From: Opisthorchis felineus
Taxonomy: Eukaryota; Platyhelminthes; Trematoda; Opisthorchiida; Opisthorchiidae
Length of the DNA: 64,000 bases
Reading direction: 5' to 3'
Assembly: GCA_004794785.1 (NCBI GenBank)
Contig: SJOL01006423.1
Span: 280,677 to 344,676 of the forward strand
The position numbers and the translations under genes were made by a program. Positions 57,101 to 63,100 of the stretch are shown piece by piece. Below the pieces are notes generated by a model. The model worked only from the letters and a program-made list of their open reading frames with translations. It made no database searches and was not told where the DNA came from. Positions within the stretch are counted from its first letter, which is position 1, and the number at the start of each line of letters is the position of its first letter.

Positions 57101-60100
57101 GCCGATTTGTGCGTCCGATTTCTCTCAAACGCTAAGGGACACTCGACAGAAGTTCATGAATTTCGCACTGGTTCTGTGTTATCACCAGGATCGGACAAGG
57201 TATGGTTTTTGTGAAAATTTGAACCGTTTTTTTTTCATGCCAAACGTTGCGGGGCGTTTAGAAATTAGGCTAGTTTATTGTATCTGAGTGACCTCGTGTG
57301 GTGACGCACTAATTTTCGGAATTTTCTGACAGATCGTCACTTAAATAAATTCCAGGCCAATCTTTACACTTTCGTCACAGTTTGGGACTCACGGAGATTT
57401 GAAACTTTCTGTTGTCATTGAATTTCGGTGTTAATAAACGGATAAAAGACGACCGATTCTGCGCAAACATCAATTGCTTACTTTGTGTACCACACTGAAT
57501 CATTGTACACAGCGGTCTTTAATCTGCGTGAGTTCCGGACCGTTTTGTCAGGAATGGGGTCCGACGAATCCTGTACTTTGTGTTACCTTAAACTTCTAAT
57601 AGTGTAGACAACGGATTCGTATCCATCTCGAGGCGAATACCCATCTAATTTATGTGAGGTTATAGGCAATATTGCACCGTCTTCTATTCACGATAGCATC
57701 TTTCACCGTGCAATGATGGATCGCCTCAGTGGTGAATGGAATTTTGACTCGTTAGATCCTAGGGTTGATCTGTTGCATTCATCTCGCTTGAGTTTCGTGA
57801 TTGGCTGGCTTCCTACGCTCGGATTCTTTGTTTCTTTGTCACCCTTGCTAACGAATGCAGGGATTACTTATGGGTACAAGCGCTGTAGGATACAAACGGG
57901 CGCTATCCACTGTGCTACCCTCTACTGGGTAGTTGCTCAATTCTAGTTGATGCAAAATTTTCACGTTGATGATTTTGTCAGAGCACTTGACAATCTTTTC
58001 GCCAATTGGTTGTTCCCCGAGTTCGGGTCCAACCTAAAGAGAAGATTGTCGGTCGGTGATTCATATTTATTCTCCAAATTAATAGACTCGGTTCGCTATC
58101 GAGGCTGATATTGTTTTTTGTCTACTCAGCCCATAGTCCAGTTTGGCTTTGTTGTCAGGGGGAGAGCCCACTGGTCCAACGTCACATTCCAACTCTCATC
58201 AGTGATCGTGGATTCTCCAACGCGTGACAGTTCGGCGAAATTTCCAAGCATTCAGGCGGACGCTGCCCCAGAACGAGCCAAGACGCAGAACGTTCTGATT
58301 GAATGCCGTGACACCGACACACTGGAGTGTCCGCGTATCCCAGTGGAAACTGTCGAACATAGCATTTCCATGGTCACTGTGCGTACTGAAAACGAAGGTG
58401 GGCTGATGCGATTCACCATCTCTTCCGACCGCATTCTCTTGTGTCTCGTTGCCAGGTTGATCAAAGAAAAAGGATTTATACTCATAGTGGAAAGCCAGGT
58501 TCATATTCATCATCGCTGCGCTCCTGACCTGTATGTCAGGCCTATAGTGCTGTCTGGCGAACGCCAATCGACTTACGATGAAGAACTGGTGAGTGTCGTC
58601 GTTCTTTCCTCGAAGCATCTTTGTTTTCATCGGGTCAGGTAAATCCGCTCATTTTCGTCATATCCTATTACTTTCTCCACTCCCATCACAACGAGCCTCG
58701 AGTAAGGACCCCCACGTGGTAAGGAGTGTTTTGTCTCCGGGTTGTGGCTGACACGGAACGTTGTTGTGAACTCTTAGGAGGAGCAACTCTTAACGGGGTT
58801 TGTTCCACGACTAACCCAAGAACAGCCTCCCATACCTAGATGATTACCTCACGTATAACAGCTATGCTCAGTGTATTCTAGCCTATTATCTGTTGACCTA
58901 CCCATTTCCCCCATCACCTTCCTTCCTGCTTCTCCCAGGTTTCGTCAAACACTTCGGTGGATCAAACTGGTCTCCGGCCCACCGGCAATCTTTTCCCCTT
59001 GCCTTATTGGACTCTCTCGCGTTCGGTGACCAACGGACCAGAGAGCGTCGTTCAACTTAAGTTTGCACTCTGGATTGGTTCTTCAAAAACCAAAGGGATT
59101 TTATGTGAGATTCCCAATATATTGTCCGGTGAAACCAAGTTGTCCCATTCTATGAAACATATTGATCCTCAGCTGCTCTACTTACCTACGACAGGAACTG
59201 ATATGGAGGGCAAAGGTAGGTGGCTTGTGAAGACCTATCGAGGCAAACTACTCCACTCCGTTTCTTTCATGGCATATCGTTTCCTTTATGATATGAGCTT
59301 TTTTGCCGCGTTTTCGCACAATCCTAAGACGGTGCCCATGTTTTTTCTCGAATGCTGACTGAGTTGTCATTGGTAGGTTCACCTCAGTTAACCCTCTTTC
59401 TGTCATCGCGGCTTGCACGCAAATGGGCCACTAACACCTAAGGCCAACCTGGTCTGATTTCATATGTTTCACCGGCGACTGTCTTTCGTTGAAACATGAG
59501 ATAACATGAGAGCTGCAATACTGTGGGGTTGGCTCGGGTTACTGGTATTCCGGTCGCTAGTTGTACCTTATTCACTGTGCTGTCGCAAGAAATCTGCTAC
59601 CTGTGGGTAAGCTGTGGAAGCTGCACTGAGAATAATGAGGATTTTACCCTCACATCATTCATTCGAACTTGCCTCCTGCTCTCCTAACGCAAATATTCTG
59701 GCTAGTCCATACCAAAGGGGGAAGCACTGTACCCGAGTTTGGTTCCTGTTAGAGCTCATGAGTAGCTCATACCCTTGACCGTATCGGGGGTTAAGACTGT
59801 GGACATCTGGCATGCGAGACGAACATGTTACCACTACTCCACCAGCGCACGTCTGGACAGACGAGCGTATTCGCGATTGAGCGGTTTTAGTTAGTTTGTC
59901 CCATTTATGAAGTCAAACTGCGTCTTTAAGCCTAATGGTCGTAAAATTTCCCTCTGTTGTCTCTAAAGTGATAACTTAGTACACGCGAATTTCCACACAG
60001 CATGAGGTGTGGTGGTGTTCAACGGCACACATCTGTTAGCGCAATTCTGAAGGCAAACGGTCAGCCCAGAGTGTTTGTTTACTGCACGATGTATCGAGCA

Positions 60101-63100
60101 CAATCCTCGCGAAGGAAACATTGGAGGCTTGTGCGCATGACTTTAGGTACCGTTGCCTCAGTTCCGGTCATTTGAAATCATGTAATCGGTCTAAAAGGGA
60201 GTGTTCGTTCATTGGGCCTTTCAATTGACGTTTTGTCAGTTCAGTGTGGACGGCACTGCACCTATCTGTATGTTGATATTCACAGTGAGGGATGTGAGGC
60301 GGAGGCAGTCGGTCTTTGGTGGACAGTTTTAGGATGTTTCGCTTCAAAAAGCGCAGCAGCAGCGTCAAACTCCCTTCCCGATCGATCCAAGTGTTCTGTC
60401 ACTACTAAACTGGCATCTTCATTCTTGTATAAGACAACCAGGCAGGGACAAGTTTGTCCTCAGCAGAATATATCGCTTTGCTTGGTGAGGGGGTATTTTT
60501 CTGTGCTTTCTGGTTGACCAGTCCGGCTAACCATTTCCATTCAGCGAAATCATCAACTTGTCATTTTCTTGCTTGGCTCTCTCAGGGGGGATTTCCTCAC
60601 TTGTTTTTACCTAGTGATCACAGAATCATCGTATCTAAACTGCTATCCCGTTTATATAGGAACCGTTCCACCTTGCCTTTTGGTCCGTGTGGAAGCCCTG
60701 TGTCGTCATATTCCACTATAAGAGAAATTCCTGGCTTTATACTGCACTCCCTTAGTTGTCCAACAACCTTTTTATCCGTTTCCAATTGCAAGTCATAAAA
60801 ATGATGTCATGCACGTGCCTGTGGTGAAAGGGACACAAATATATCTGCCTATGTCGGCCGCAAGGAGCTTCCTCCAGCTAGCCCGTTCACCTGATTGTAC
60901 ATCTCATCAAAACAACTTGTTGTATATACTAGAGTTCGGGCCATGGTGTTGGAGGTTGGACGCAGTAGACGAGACAGAGACCCCATTGGTTAAAACTGTT
61001 TCTTCCAGTGAAACCCAAGTGAAGTGCTACTCCAGACATTCCCTTCTCTTTGATCAGGTTTAAGTGGAAAGTCTACCCATAGCTCTTGCAGTGCTCCTTC
61101 TGTTGGATACCAACTTCTCGATTAAATCAGGCATTTTTGCTAGTCATTCTGCGACCTTATGGTGTACCGGGCTGCGCTCAGACTAATTGGTTTTCGGCAA
61201 CCCAATTACTTAGTGAATTTGTGTTCCAATAAGCTTTGTCAAATTAGAATTAATCGTATTGGTCAGATTCTGCGACAGCTCCAACGAAATAATTATCCTT
61301 TTCTCTAATTTCGAAGGATCTGAGTATGCTGACATCTCTCGGTGTTCATTCTATTCATTGGATGTATCCATCACGATTCACGAACATATCCGGGAGCAGT
61401 ACCATAAAAATTTCGTTGTCACCGTTTTTTATTTCGAGATACTGAGCCTTTAGCCGTTGAGCTGCTCCGGTCGATTGATAATTTCTCCCACCACCGATCC
61501 ATCATTGAAATTACTTTTATGGTTGGTAATACAAAAAACACAGCAGGTTTCAAACGCCCATGATGCTACTTGATGGGTAAGCCCTAACAGTCGGTTCAGT
61601 CGTTTGATACAACCACCTCAGTTACTGGATTGTCACTCGCGACGTTGGGCAGAGACCAATCGCATCTCTCAACCGTGAATGTATCCGCCTGTTTGGACGT
61701 GGTAGTTCATGTGCGCTTAACGCGAGCTAATGCAGTATGGGTAACACATTTGCCTCGCATGTCAGATGTCCGGAGTTTAAACCCCAGCACAACCAAGAAT
61801 AGGCATTGTTGATATAGTTCGATGTGAGCGATACTCAAGTCTGAACTCACTAGTTCAGTTGTGCCAGAACAGGAGTGTTCAAACGAGAGAGATGTACATT
61901 AAAGCAATACGAATCCCTCAACCATGCACAGTTTTATGATTATGCAGGTAGGAATTTGTTATCCGGACTTGTTCTTCAGAAAGCACAATCAGACGTCGCC
62001 AAGGAGAGTGGTATATTCTGCTGAGCACACGTCTATCCTGATTCGAATGTCCAATGAAGGCAATGATGTTAGCTTAGTAGTAGTGTTGGGCCGCCTTGTG
62101 TCGACCGCGAAACACTTATCATGCTGCTAAAACCACCCCACTTTTTGACCAGACGTGTCCACTAAATGCCATCTTCCCTTGCCACGGATCTCGCTGTTCG
62201 CGCGAGTGCTGTGCTGCCCGCTTTGGTGACGGAGTGATAGCGGAAATCATCTGCCTGCAGATGACTAGGAACAAACAGAAAATAATTCCCTCGAAATTGG
62301 CGTTTTTCATGTCCGGACTGCGCATTTAGTGGTCTACTGAGAGAGGTCGTTTTAAATGGGAAACTTTTCAAGATCACCAATCGGTTCGAATTGGTGTAAA
62401 CTGCTTGAACGAACTTCATCAAAATAGTGATGGGGTTTCTCAAAGACACCGAGAAGGTTTTATTGAGAGTTTTCTTCTGTCGCTCCTTAATTTTTTGGAC
62501 ATTTTTGGTGTGCATCTACGGTTCAGCCATCTGCCTTGGATCGATCACGTGACTTCAAGTGGCTGAAACCTCGGCAACCGTTACAAAAATTGTATAGTAC
62601 CGTCCGTTGTGGGTAGTGTGCTGGAGGCATGTCACGCAATGAGCATGCCGCCTGGACTGCTTGTTCGCTCCCGGCTCTATATTGATCTGATTGCGCTCCC
62701 TCCCTCCCCGGTTTCCAGTTGGTTTGCTGCTTTTCACGGAATTCCTAAAATTTAACGTTGCGTGTTTTTCTACTCCCCGTTCAGAATTTGTTCACAGTAG
62801 TCTTTTAATTGCACTCAGAATAGTTTTCTTTTTTCCAGCTTCAGAATATAATCTCGTTGTGATCGTGCAGTCCATTTCATGCGACGGTCAAGTTGTCGTC
62901 CAGTTGAATGACTTACCAAACCAGTACATGAACAGCTCATTTGCAGTGCGCCTGGTGAACCAGACGAATGTAGATCTAGTGGTTTCAGTGAATCAGACAT
63001 CGCAACACCATTCGACGAACATCAGCGCCCCTTGTTTTCCTCCAGAACCACTCCTGAATTTGCCGTCACTCGGAGGATCCCAGATATGGATACCAAAGTA

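Noticed and set aside
58199..58630. Minus-strand frame of 143 aa
   Set aside because: Antisense to the well-conserved exon 37.
61948..62130. Candidate exon before exon 40
   Set aside because: Good acceptor but no phase-1 donor and little similarity; left as an open question.
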